Shown here piece after piece: positions 48,696 to 59,163 of a DNA stretch of 64,000 bases. The translations under genes and the position numbers were made by a program. The stretch lies in NCBI RefSeq assembly GCF_963378095.1, contig NZ_OY726397.1:4464001-4528000 (forward strand), written 5' to 3'. The notes beneath the pieces were generated by a model. That model searched no databases and was not told the DNA's origin. It worked only from the letters and a program-made list of their open reading frames with translations. The stretch is from Mycolicibacterium sp. MU0053 (GTDB taxonomy: Bacteria; Actinomycetota; Actinomycetes; Mycobacteriales; Mycobacteriaceae). Numbering within the stretch: the stretch's first letter is position 1; each line of letters starts with the position of its first letter.

Positions 48696-49511
48696 ATGAG
48701 CGCGCCCGCGGCCGACCGCTCGAAGACCGGAGTCTTCTCGCCCACGCGAGCCAAGATCCCCCAGCGCACCCTGCGCACCGACAACTGGCTCAAGGCGCCA
48801 ATACTCACCAACCTCGGGTTGGCGGCATTCGTCATCTACGCGACGGTCCGGGCGTTCATGCAGCAGGACTACTTCGTCCCGCAGTACAACTACCTGACGC
48901 CGTTCTACTCGCCGTGCCTGAGCGTCGGATGTATCCCGGAGGCCAGCCATTTCGGGCAGTTCCTGCCCGACGTCTGGTGGTTGCCCTACGCCGCGATATC
49001 GCTGCCGTTCCTGCTGCTGTTCCGGGTCACCTGCTACTACTACCGCCGCGCCTACTACCGCTCGGTCTGGCAGTCCCCGACCGCCTGCGCGGTCGCCGAA
49101 CCGCACGGCAAGTACACCGGTGAGACCCGTTTTCCGCTGATCATCCAGAACTCGCACCGCTACTTCTTCTATGCGGCCGTGCTCATCTCGCTGGTCAACA
49201 CCTACGACGCGATCTTGGCGTTCGACACGCCGACCGGTTTCCGCATCGGCGTGGGCAACATCATCCTGGTCGTGAACATCACGCTGCTGTGGGTCTACAC
49301 GCTGTCCTGCCACTCCTGCCGGCACGTCACCGGCGGACGGCTCAAGCACTTCTCGAAACATCCCGTGCGGTACTGGATCTGGACCCAGGTGTCGAAGATC
49401 AACACCCGCCACATGGAGTTCGCCTGGATCACGCTGGGCACGCTGATGCTGACCGACTTCTACATCATGTTGGTGGCCCGTGGCATGACCGACCTGACGA
49501 TCATCGGCTGA
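48696..49511 (+). CDS. sdhC: Succinate dehydrogenase 1 membrane anchor (Rieske-type motif)
   Basis: 271 residues with about five membrane helices (near 36-53, 95-112, 155-172, 186-204 and 240-260). The Cys/His clusters YSPCLSVGCIPEASH (Cys74, Cys79, His85) and SCHSCRH (Cys205, His206, Cys208, His210) stand at membrane boundaries. Published work on mycobacterial Sdh1 describes a membrane-embedded Rieske-type [2Fe-2S] centre; these residues fit that description, though which ones ligate is inferred. It passes electrons from SdhB to menaquinone. Equivalent of Rv0249c. Confidence 0.88.
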   Translation: MSAPAADRSKTGVFSPTRAKIPQRTLRTDNWLKAPILTNLGLAAFVIYATVRAFMQQDYFVPQYNYLTPFYSPCLSVGCIPEASHFGQFLPDVWWLPYAAISLPFLLLFRVTCYYYRRAYYRSVWQSPTACAVAEPHGKYTGETRFPLIIQNSHRYFFYAAVLISLVNTYDAILAFDTPTGFRIGVGNIILVVNITLLWVYTLSCHSCRHVTGGRLKHFSKHPVRYWIWTQVSKINTRHMEFAWITLGTLMLTDFYIMLVARGMTDLTIIG

Positions 49512-49546
49512 CAAGAACATCGACGCGAAAAGGCAAGTGAGGTTTC

Positions 49547-51466
49547 ATGGTTGAGCTGGAACGCCACCAGTACGACGTCGTCGTGATCGGTGCCGGCGGG
49601 GCTGGATTGCGGGCGGTGATCGAGGCGCGGGAACGCGGCCTGCGGGTCGCGGTGGTGACCAAGTCGCTGTTCGGCAAGGCCCACACCGTGATGGCCGAGG
49701 GCGGTTGCGCCGCGGCCATGCGCAACGTCAACACCAAGGACTCCTGGCAGGTGCACTTCGGTGACACCATGCGCGGCGGGAAGTTCCTGAACAACTGGCG
49801 GATGGCCGAACTGCACGCGCAGGAGTCGCCCGACCGGGTCTGGGAGCTGGAAACCTACGGGGCGCTGTTCGACCGGACCAAGGACGGCCGGATCAGCCAG
49901 CGCAACTTCGGCGGCCACACCTACCCCCGGTTGGCCCACGTCGGAGACCGCACCGGTTTGGAGATCATCCGCACCCTGCAGCAGAAGATCGTCTCGCTGC
50001 AGCAGGAGGACAAGGCCGAACTCGGCGACTACGAGGCCCGCATCAGGGTCTTCCACGAGTGCTCGATCACCGAGTTGATCAAGGACGGCGATCGGATCGC
50101 CGGGGCCTTCGGCTACTGGCGCGAGACCGGGAACTTCGTGCTGTTCGAGGCGCCCGCGGTGGTGCTGGCCACCGGCGGTATCGGCAAGTCGTTCAAGGTG
50201 TCGTCGAACTCCTGGGAGTACACCGGCGACGGGCACGCGCTGGCATTGCTGGCCGGCTCCTCGCTGATCAACATGGAGTTCATCCAGTTCCACCCGACCG
50301 GAATGGTCTGGCCGCTGTCGGTCAAGGGCATCCTGGTCACCGAAGGGGTGCGCGGCGACGGCGGAGTGCTGAAGAACTCCGAGGGCAAGCGGTTCATGTT
50401 CGACTACATCCCCTCGGTGTTCAAGGGTCAGTACGCCGAGACCGAGGAAGAAGCCGACCAGTGGCTCAAGGACAACGACTCCGCGCGCCGCACCCCCGAC
50501 CTGTTGCCCCGCGACGAGGTGGCCCGCGCCATCAACTCCGAGGTCAAGGCCGGTAGGGGTTCGCCGCACGGCGGCGTGTACCTCGACATCGCCTCGCGGA
50601 TGCCGACCGAGGAGATCAAGCGCCGGCTGCCGTCGATGTATCACCAGTTCATGGAGCTGGCCGAAGTGGACATCACCAAGGACGAGATGGAGGTCGGACC
50701 GACCTGCCACTACGTCATGGGCGGCATCGAGGTCGATCCCGACACCGGTGGTGCGCGCACCCCCGGCTTGTTCGCCGCCGGTGAATGCTCGGGCGGCATG
50801 CACGGATCGAACCGGCTGGGCGGCAACTCGCTGTCCGACCTGCTGGTCTTCGGCCGTCGCGCCGGCCTGGGCGCGGCCGACTATGTCCGCGACCTGACGG
50901 ACCGCCCCGCGGTCTCCGGCGAGCAGGTCGACGCGGCCACCAAGCACGCGCTGGCCCCGTTCGACGAGCATCCCAACCCGGAGAATCCGTACACGCTGCA
51001 CGCCGAACTGCAGCAGTCGATGAACGACCTGGTCGGGATCATCCGCAAGGAGGAGGAGATCCAGGAGGCCCTGGACAAACTCCAGGAGCTCAAGGCGCGC
51101 TACCAGAACATCACCGTCGAGGGCGGTCGGCAGTTCAACCCCGGCTGGCACCTGGCGATCGACATGCGCAACATGCTGCTGGTCAGCGAGTGCGTCGCGA
51201 AGGCCGCGCTGCAGCGCACCGAGAGCCGCGGCGGCCACACCCGCGACGACCACCCGGAGATGGACGCCAACTGGCGCAACACGCTGCTGGTGTGCCAGGT
51301 GAGCCCCGACGCCGATCCGACCACGACCGTGGCCCCGGAGATCCAGGTGACACCCGAACAACAGGAACCGATGCGGCCCGACCTGTTGGACTTGTTCGAG
51401 CTCTCCGAGCTCGAGAAGTACTACACCGAAGCCGAGTTGGCCAACCATGCGGAACGGAGAAGCTGA
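49547..51466 (+). CDS. sdhA: Succinate dehydrogenase 1 flavoprotein subunit
   Basis: 639 residues. FAD dinucleotide fold YDVVVIGAGGAGLRAVIEARERGLRVAVVTKS (residues 6-37), FAD-linked segment HTVMAEGGCAAAMRN near 46-60, active-site region FIQFHPTGMVWPLSVKGILVTEGVRGDGG near 246-275, MPTEEIKRR and CHYVMGGIEVDPDTG near 387, FAAGECSGGMHGSNRLGGNSLSDLLVFGRRAG near 408-440. It oxidises succinate to fumarate at the cytoplasmic face. Rv0248c equivalent. It ends one base before sdhB. Confidence 0.95.
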   Translation: MVELERHQYDVVVIGAGGAGLRAVIEARERGLRVAVVTKSLFGKAHTVMAEGGCAAAMRNVNTKDSWQVHFGDTMRGGKFLNNWRMAELHAQESPDRVWELETYGALFDRTKDGRISQRNFGGHTYPRLAHVGDRTGLEIIRTLQQKIVSLQQEDKAELGDYEARIRVFHECSITELIKDGDRIAGAFGYWRETGNFVLFEAPAVVLATGGIGKSFKVSSNSWEYTGDGHALALLAGSSLINMEFIQFHPTGMVWPLSVKGILVTEGVRGDGGVLKNSEGKRFMFDYIPSVFKGQYAETEEEADQWLKDNDSARRTPDLLPRDEVARAINSEVKAGRGSPHGGVYLDIASRMPTEEIKRRLPSMYHQFMELAEVDITKDEMEVGPTCHYVMGGIEVDPDTGGARTPGLFAAGECSGGMHGSNRLGGNSLSDLLVFGRRAGLGAADYVRDLTDRPAVSGEQVDAATKHALAPFDEHPNPENPYTLHAELQQSMNDLVGIIRKEEEIQEALDKLQELKARYQNITVEGGRQFNPGWHLAIDMRNMLLVSECVAKAALQRTESRGGHTRDDHPEMDANWRNTLLVCQVSPDADPTTTVAPEIQVTPEQQEPMRPDLLDLFELSELEKYYTEAELANHAERRS

Positions 51467-51467
51467 G

Positions 51468-52217
51468 ATGGCCACTTATGACGCGAAGTTGCGGGTCTGG
51501 CGCGGCGATATCGCCGGTGGCGACCTGCAGGACTACACCGTCGAGGTCAACGACGGTGAGGTGGTGCTCGACATCATCCACCGGCTGCAGGCCACCCAGA
51601 CCCCCGACCTCGCCGTGCGCTGGAACTGCAAGGCCGGTAAGTGCGGTTCGTGCTCGGCGGAGATCAACGGCAAGCCCCGACTGCTGTGCATGACGCGGAT
51701 GTCGACGTTCGAACCGGACGAAACCGTCACCGTCACCCCGATCCGCACCTTCCCGGTGATGCGCGACCTGGTGACCGACGTGTCGTTCAACTACCAGAAG
51801 GCCCGCGAGATCCCGTCGTTCACGCCGCCCAAGGGGCTGCAGCCCGGCGAGTACCGGATGCAGCAGGAGGACATCCAGCGCAGCCAGGAGTTCCGCAAGT
51901 GCATCGAGTGCTTCATGTGCCAGAACGTCTGTCACGTGATCCGCGATCACGAGGAGAACAAGGAAGCCTTCGCCGGTCCGCGGAACTTCATCCGGATCGC
52001 CGAACTCGAGATGCACCCGCTCGACACGGCGGATCGCCGCGATCTGTCCCAGGACGAGGCCGGACTCGGCTTGTGCAACATCACCAAGTGCTGCACCGAG
52101 GTCTGTCCCGAGCACATCAAGATCACCGACAACGCGATCATTCCGATGAAGGAACGCGTGGCCGGTCACCGGTACGACCCGATCGTCTGGCTCGGTAACA
52201 AACTGTTCAGACGCTAA
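51468..52217 (+). CDS. sdhB: Succinate dehydrogenase 1 iron-sulfur subunit
   Basis: 249 residues from ATG 51468, one base after the sdhA stop. [2Fe-2S] cluster at WNCKAGKCGSCSAEINGKPRLLC (residues about 50-72). [4Fe-4S] at CIECFMCQNVC near 145. [3Fe-4S]-type motif CNITKCCTEVCPEHI near 203. It carries electrons from FAD to the membrane anchor. Rv0247c equivalent. Confidence 0.95.
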   Translation: MATYDAKLRVWRGDIAGGDLQDYTVEVNDGEVVLDIIHRLQATQTPDLAVRWNCKAGKCGSCSAEINGKPRLLCMTRMSTFEPDETVTVTPIRTFPVMRDLVTDVSFNYQKAREIPSFTPPKGLQPGEYRMQQEDIQRSQEFRKCIECFMCQNVCHVIRDHEENKEAFAGPRNFIRIAELEMHPLDTADRRDLSQDEAGLGLCNITKCCTEVCPEHIKITDNAIIPMKERVAGHRYDPIVWLGNKLFRR

Positions 52218-52295
52218 TCGCCGCGAGGGCTGGCCTTTCTCGAGATCCCGCGTACCCTCGGGGTCGACGGCCAATCCCCCGCGAAAGGCATCGCA

Positions 52296-52457
52296 ATGGG
52301 CATGCGAGAAATAGTCAGCATCAACGACATTCGCACCGCGATCCGCGAGCTCTCGGCCCGCGCGAACCTGGCCCGCAAGGAGGGCAGATTCGACGACGCC
52401 GAGGAGTTGGAGCAGCGCATCCAGGGCTACCGCGACGAACTCGCGGCGCGGCCCTGA
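52296..52457 (+). CDS. 53-residue UVR-like small protein
   Basis: ATG 52296 to TGA 52455-52457 (a second ATG lies at 52302). All helical with basic and acidic faces; the segment LARKEGRFDDAEELEQRIQGYRDEL looks like a UVR (UvrB/UvrC-contact) helical hairpin. A GCGAAAGG stretch precedes the start at a usable distance. Its stop abuts the convergent flavin-reductase stop at 52458. Function unknown; a coding signal is supported by clear third-position G/C bias. Confidence 0.6.
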   Translation: MGMREIVSINDIRTAIRELSARANLARKEGRFDDAEELEQRIQGYRDELAARP

Positions 52458-54133
<1,676 letters not shown>

Positions 54134-54212
54134 GTCCTACTCCCCTGCGGTTTCGACTGCCCTGCACCGCACCTTACTCCGGCTCGCGGCCGCGGTGGGC
54201 ACGGTGCCGCGC

Positions 54213-55985
54213 TCATGCGTTCAACCGGACGAACTGGCTCTGCCGATACTGCTCGGCGCTGCCGGCGCGGCGGATCTTGCCGCTCGTCGTCGTGGGAATC
54301 GACCCCGGCGGCACCAGTACGAGATCGCCGACGCTGAGGCCGTGCGCATTGGCCACCGCGGCGGCGACGTCGCGCTTGATCTCGTCGAGATCCGGCCCCG
54401 CGCGTTCTCCCCCACCCGGCGCCTTCGGCAGTTCGACGATGGCGACCAGCTCCTCGGTGCCCTGCACCGGGACCGAGATCGCCGCGACCCGACCGCGGCT
54501 GACGGTCCGCACCGTCGCCTCGATGTCCTCGGGATGGTAGTTGCGGCCCCGGATGATCAACAGGTCCTTGATGCGGCCGACGACGAACAGCTCGCCCTCG
54601 TGGATGAACCCGAGGTCGCCGGTGCGCAGCCACGGGCCCGCCGGGGTGCCGGGCGACGGCTCGACGAGCGTGGCGGCGAAGCACTGCTGGTCCGGCGCTG
54701 GCCGCCGCCAATAACCGACCGCGACGTTGTCACCGTGCACCCAGATCTCGCCGACCCGCTCCGGCGGGCACTGCCGGCGGGTGTCGGCGTCGACGATCTG
54801 CACCACCGGCGACGGGGGCACTCGGTACTGCACCAGCGCCGTGGCCTTGGTGGCCGCCGCGCCCCGGCCGGGCGCGCAGGTCAGCACCCGGCCCGCGCCG
54901 AGCTCGCCGACATCGAAGTGGGCAGCCGGTGCCGCCTCGCTCCACGTGCCCGCGGCCACGAAGACCGTCGCCTCCGCCAGGCCGTAGGACGGGCGCAGCA
55001 TGTGGTCGCGGAGATTGAAGTGCGCAAACCGATCCGCGAAGCGTTCCAAGGTGGCGGGCTCGACCCGCTCGGCGCCGTTGATGATGCCCACCACCCCGCC
55101 GAGGTCGAGCCCGGCCAGGTCGCTGTCGCGGGTCTTGCGGGCGGCCAGGTCGAACGCGAAGTTGGGGGCCGCCGAGAAGGCGTGGGAGTTCTCGGCCAGC
55201 GCTCGCATCCACCGGGCGGGCCGCTCCAGGAACGCGGTCGGGCTGATCAACGCGCCGGGATGGCCGCTCAGGATCGGCACGCAGACACCCAACACCAAAC
55301 CCATGTCGTGGAAGAACGGCAACCACGAGACGAATGTGATGTCGGAGGCGGAGGTGGCGCCGCTGAAGTACGTGCGCATGATCTGCTCGAAGTTGGCCTG
55401 GAGATTCCGGTGCGAGATCATGGCGCCCGTCGGCAGCCGGGTCGAACCCGAGCTGTACTGCAGGTACGCGATGTCCGGCAGGTCGGTCGGCCCGAGCGGG
55501 GCCCCACCCTCGGCGTCCAGCGCCAGCGCGTCGATCTCGACGATCGCGGGTGCCGCCGCCAGCGGTGCCCGGGCGACGAAATCGCCGACCTCGTCGGCGG
55601 CCGCCGACGTCGTGAGAACGACCGTGGGTTCGGTGTCGGCGAGCACCGCGCCGACCCGGTCATGACCCGAGCCGCGATGCGGCAACGGCAGCGGCACCGC
55701 GACGAGCCCGGCCTGCATGGATCCCAGGAAGGCCAAGATGTATTCGAGGCCCTGCGGGGCCAGGATCACCGCCCTGTCACCGACCGCCCCGTGCCGCCGG
55801 ATCTCCCGGGCCACATTCATCGTTCGGCGGGCCAGTTGCGACCACGTCAGCCGTTCGACGACGCCCGCCGGATCGGCGTCGTAGTGGGTGAAGGTGAATG
55901 CGACGTCGTTGGGGCGCAGGCTGGCGCGCCCCTGCAGCATCGACAGGATCGATGATTGCGACGTCGACGCGAGCTGATTCAGCAT
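54213..55985 (-). CDS. fadD24: Fatty-acyl-AMP ligase (FadD24-like) of TPP biosynthesis
   Basis: 590 residues from ATG 55985; an in-frame ATG at 56024 adds 13. ANL-family fatty-acyl-AMP ligase: AVILAPQGLEYILAFLGSMQAGLVAVPL near residue 67, YLQYSSGSTRLPTGAMISHRN near 175 (FAAL form of the P-loop motif), FVSWLPFFHDMGLVLGVC near 215, SYGLAEATVFVAAG near 340, WLRTGDLGFIHEGELFVVGRIKDLLIIRGRNYHPEDIE near 455. It loads a starter fatty acid onto the Pks as acyl-AMP. In the TPP locus it lies between the PE-PPE and mmpL10 genes. Confidence 0.9.
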   Translation of the reverse strand: MLNQLASTSQSSILSMLQGRASLRPNDVAFTFTHYDADPAGVVERLTWSQLARRTMNVAREIRRHGAVGDRAVILAPQGLEYILAFLGSMQAGLVAVPLPLPHRGSGHDRVGAVLADTEPTVVLTTSAAADEVGDFVARAPLAAAPAIVEIDALALDAEGGAPLGPTDLPDIAYLQYSSGSTRLPTGAMISHRNLQANFEQIMRTYFSGATSASDITFVSWLPFFHDMGLVLGVCVPILSGHPGALISPTAFLERPARWMRALAENSHAFSAAPNFAFDLAARKTRDSDLAGLDLGGVVGIINGAERVEPATLERFADRFAHFNLRDHMLRPSYGLAEATVFVAAGTWSEAAPAAHFDVGELGAGRVLTCAPGRGAAATKATALVQYRVPPSPVVQIVDADTRRQCPPERVGEIWVHGDNVAVGYWRRPAPDQQCFAATLVEPSPGTPAGPWLRTGDLGFIHEGELFVVGRIKDLLIIRGRNYHPEDIEATVRTVSRGRVAAISVPVQGTEELVAIVELPKAPGGGERAGPDLDEIKRDVAAAVANAHGLSVGDLVLVPPGSIPTTTSGKIRRAGSAEQYRQSQFVRLNA

Positions 55986-56133
55986 GTCCCCCGAAATCCT
56001 GACGCAGACCGGCGCAATGAACATCCGAGCGTGGCCGCATGCGCTGCGAAGAGCTTCATCATCTGCACTCTCGACCGCTCCGCTTCGTTTCGTAGTTTCA
56101 CATACAATTCGGGTGCCCGCCGACTCGGCGCCG

Positions 56134-59100
56134 CTAGCTGACCTCGACCGGCGTCGGCGGACTCGACTGTTTGGGTCCGATCCGCGACGGCCACCAATTT
56201 GCCCGCCCGACGAGCGCCGCGATCGCGGGCACCGTGATGGTGCGGACCACGAAGGTATCCAGCAGGATCCCGATCCCGATCACGAAACCGCCCTGGACCA
56301 CGATCCCGATGCTGGAGAACAGCAGACCGGCCATCGAGGCGGCGAAGATCAGGCCCGCCGCGGTGATCACGCCGCCCGTCGAACCCAGCGTACGGATGAC
56401 GCCATACCGCACGCTGTGCGGAGACTCGTCGCGCATTCGCGATACGAACAGCATGTTGTAATCGGCGCCCACCGCGACCAGCACCACGAACGCCAACGGC
56501 GCCACGCTCCAATGCAGCGGCTGGTCGAGTATCACCTGGAACATCAGTACGCCGATGCCGATCGCCGCGAAGTACGAGAAGACCACCGAGCCGACGAGGT
56601 AGAGCGGCGCGATGAGCGACCGCAACAGCAGCATCAGGATCAACAGCACGACGATGAGCGTGACGATGATGATGAATCGGATGTCGCGCTCGTAGTAATC
56701 GCGGGTGTCCCGCAGCGCGGCGGGGAAGCCGCCCATCGATATCGACGCATCCGCGAGCGTGGTGTTGGGCTGCGCTCCGCGGGCGACGTCACTGATCGTG
56801 TTGACCTGGTCCATGGCCGCGGGGCTGAACGGGTTGAGTTCGGTCTGGACCAGATAGCGCGCCGAGTGGCCGTCCGGGGCGATGAACGCCTTGGCGGCCT
56901 GCTGGAACTCCACGGCGTTGAGCACCTCGGCCGGAATGTTGAACCCCGCCATCGAGGAGGCCGCCGCGTCGTGCCGCATGGTCAGCAGGAACGTCGAAGC
57001 CTGATCGAGGCCGGCCGCCATCACCTTGATCTGCGCGACCAATTCGTCCACTCCGCCGGCGACCTGGCGGCTCCCGGTGGCCAGCCGGTCGGCGCCCCGC
57101 CGGATCTCGGACAGGCCGGCCTGCGCGCCGGCCGGGCTGCCCACCCCCAAGCCGTTGACGGCCTTGACGATGTCGTTGAGCGCGCCGTTGAGCTTCTTCA
57201 CCGTCGAGTTGAGGGTTTCCCGGTCCTCGAAGCCCTGCAGCTGGCCGGCGAGGGTGTTGATCCGATCCAAGCGACCGTCGTCGCGCGCTTCCATCAGCCG
57301 CTGGAACTGGATGCGGGTGTCTCGGCACGACGGGTTGGCGTCGCAGACCGCGTTGCCGTTCAGCGCCGCCAACACCGGGCCGATCCAGCCGAACATGTCG
57401 CGCACCGCGGTGAAGTTCAGGCCCATCGAGTTGCCCAGTTCGTTGAGACTCTTGACCAGTTTGGCGGCGGTCTCGACGTCGCGCACCAGCTTGTCGCCGC
57501 CATACTCGGTGCGCACCGAGGACAGGGCGTCGAGCAGGGTCTGCAGGCTGGGCGCGATGCTGTTGACCTGCGCGCGCACGTCGCCGAGCGAGTCGGCCAG
57601 CGTGTTGGCGCCGGTGGCCAGCTCGTTGAGGTCGCCGGTGCGCTGACCGATCTGTTCGGACCCCTCGGCCAGGCGGGCGCCGACGATCCCGGCCTGGAAC
57701 GTGGCCCGGAACTCGGGCGGCACCTCGCCCAGCGGCCGAGTGACCCCGCTGATCAGGGCGATGTCCGGCAATTGCGCGATGCGCGAGGCCATTTGCTCCA
57801 GATCCGCGAGCGCCTGCGGCGTGCGCAGATCCCGCGGCGACTGCACCAGGATGTACTGCGGAATGGACTGACTGATCGGGAAGTGGCGTTCCATGGCGGC
57901 GTAGCCGACCGAACTGGGCGCCGACGCCGCGACGGCCTTGCGGTCGTCGTAGTTGAACTCGGCCACCACTGCCAGGCCGGCGAGCAGGGCCAACACCAGC
58001 ACGCTGCCGACCAGATGCGGCACCGGCCGGCGCACGATGCGAATGCCGGACCGGCGCCAGAATCGGGCGGTCAGCTCGCGACGTGGGTTGATCCAGCCGC
58101 GCGGACCGGCCAGCACCAGGATCGCCGGCAGCAGGGTGGTCCCCGCCAGATACGCCACGCCGATCCCGATCGCCGCCGAGACCCCGATGGTCCGGAACAC
58201 CCCCATCTGGGCGAAGTTCATCACCAGGAAGGTGATCCCCACGGTGGCGGCGGAGGCGCTGATGACCTTGCCGATCGACATCATCGCCGACTTGACCGCC
58301 TGATCGAATCCGGCGCCCGCGCGCAGATAGTCGTGGTAGCGGCTGATCATGAACACCGCGTAGTCCGTGCCGGCGCCGGCCATGATCGCGCTCAGGAACA
58401 CGATGGACTGATTCGAGACGCCCGCACCGGTCAGGTACGAGTAGCCCGCCACCATGCCCTGCGCGATCATCAGCGACCCGCCGATCGTCACCAACGGCAG
58501 CAGCATCGTCCTCGGGTTGCGGTACACCAGCAACAGCACGCCGAGGACCAGGACGGCGATCGCGGTCTCGATCGGTAGGCGGTCCTGCTCGCCCGCGACC
58601 GTGAGGTCGGCGACGGTGGCCGCGGGCCCGGTGACGTGCACGTCGAGCGGACCGTCGGCGTCGTCCCCCACCGCGTGTTCGACGAGGTCGGCGGTTCGGT
58701 TGAACGCGTCGAAGGCCGGTGGCGTGCCGAGCTCACCGGCCAGGCTGACCGGCAGCACCCAGGTGGTCTTGTCTTCGCTGGTCAGGAACTGCCGCAGTGG
58801 CGGCGTGCTGACGAAGTCCTGCACCGACACGACGTCGGAGTCGTTGTCGCGCAACGCATCGACCACGTTGCGGTAGGTCGCCTCGTCGGCGGGCCGCAAG
58901 CCGGTTTCGTTGATGAACGCGACGACCAGCAGGTTGTCCGAGCTCGATTCCTGGAACGCCGCGGCCATGTTGCGGGCGGTGACGCTCGACGGCGCATCGC
59001 TGGGCAGGATGACCAGCGGATTGCGCTCGGCCATCGCGCTGAGCGAGGGGAACGACAGCGGGAGCGCGATCGCCAACGCGACCCACACCCCGATGACCGC

Positions 59101-59139
59101 CCAGGGCCACCGCACCACGAGATCGGCTAGCCGTCGCAT
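56134..59139 (-). CDS. mmpL10: MmpL10 RND-type lipid transporter
   Basis: 1001 residues, full MmpL length. N-terminal helix RWPWAVIGVWVALAIALPLSF, then a long outer domain (about 40-180 and 400-710, with repeated helical segments such as TLADSLGDVRAQVNSI), and two RND bundles. The first contains SYLTGAGVSNQSIVFLSAIMAGAGTDYAVFMISRYHDYLR, the second PLAFVVLVAVGADYNMLFVSRMRDES; the GTDYA/GADYN motifs carry the proton-relay Asp-Tyr pairs. In the TPP locus it moves diacyltrehalose across the membrane. The long C-terminal cytosolic tail of some MmpLs is short here. Confidence 0.94.
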   Translation of the reverse strand: MRRLADLVVRWPWAVIGVWVALAIALPLSFPSLSAMAERNPLVILPSDAPSSVTARNMAAAFQESSSDNLLVVAFINETGLRPADEATYRNVVDALRDNDSDVVSVQDFVSTPPLRQFLTSEDKTTWVLPVSLAGELGTPPAFDAFNRTADLVEHAVGDDADGPLDVHVTGPAATVADLTVAGEQDRLPIETAIAVLVLGVLLLVYRNPRTMLLPLVTIGGSLMIAQGMVAGYSYLTGAGVSNQSIVFLSAIMAGAGTDYAVFMISRYHDYLRAGAGFDQAVKSAMMSIGKVISASAATVGITFLVMNFAQMGVFRTIGVSAAIGIGVAYLAGTTLLPAILVLAGPRGWINPRRELTARFWRRSGIRIVRRPVPHLVGSVLVLALLAGLAVVAEFNYDDRKAVAASAPSSVGYAAMERHFPISQSIPQYILVQSPRDLRTPQALADLEQMASRIAQLPDIALISGVTRPLGEVPPEFRATFQAGIVGARLAEGSEQIGQRTGDLNELATGANTLADSLGDVRAQVNSIAPSLQTLLDALSSVRTEYGGDKLVRDVETAAKLVKSLNELGNSMGLNFTAVRDMFGWIGPVLAALNGNAVCDANPSCRDTRIQFQRLMEARDDGRLDRINTLAGQLQGFEDRETLNSTVKKLNGALNDIVKAVNGLGVGSPAGAQAGLSEIRRGADRLATGSRQVAGGVDELVAQIKVMAAGLDQASTFLLTMRHDAAASSMAGFNIPAEVLNAVEFQQAAKAFIAPDGHSARYLVQTELNPFSPAAMDQVNTISDVARGAQPNTTLADASISMGGFPAALRDTRDYYERDIRFIIIVTLIVVLLILMLLLRSLIAPLYLVGSVVFSYFAAIGIGVLMFQVILDQPLHWSVAPLAFVVLVAVGADYNMLFVSRMRDESPHSVRYGVIRTLGSTGGVITAAGLIFAASMAGLLFSSIGIVVQGGFVIGIGILLDTFVVRTITVPAIAALVGRANWWPSRIGPKQSSPPTPVEVS

Positions 59140-59163
59140 ATCGCCCTCACCATCGATGCCGCG

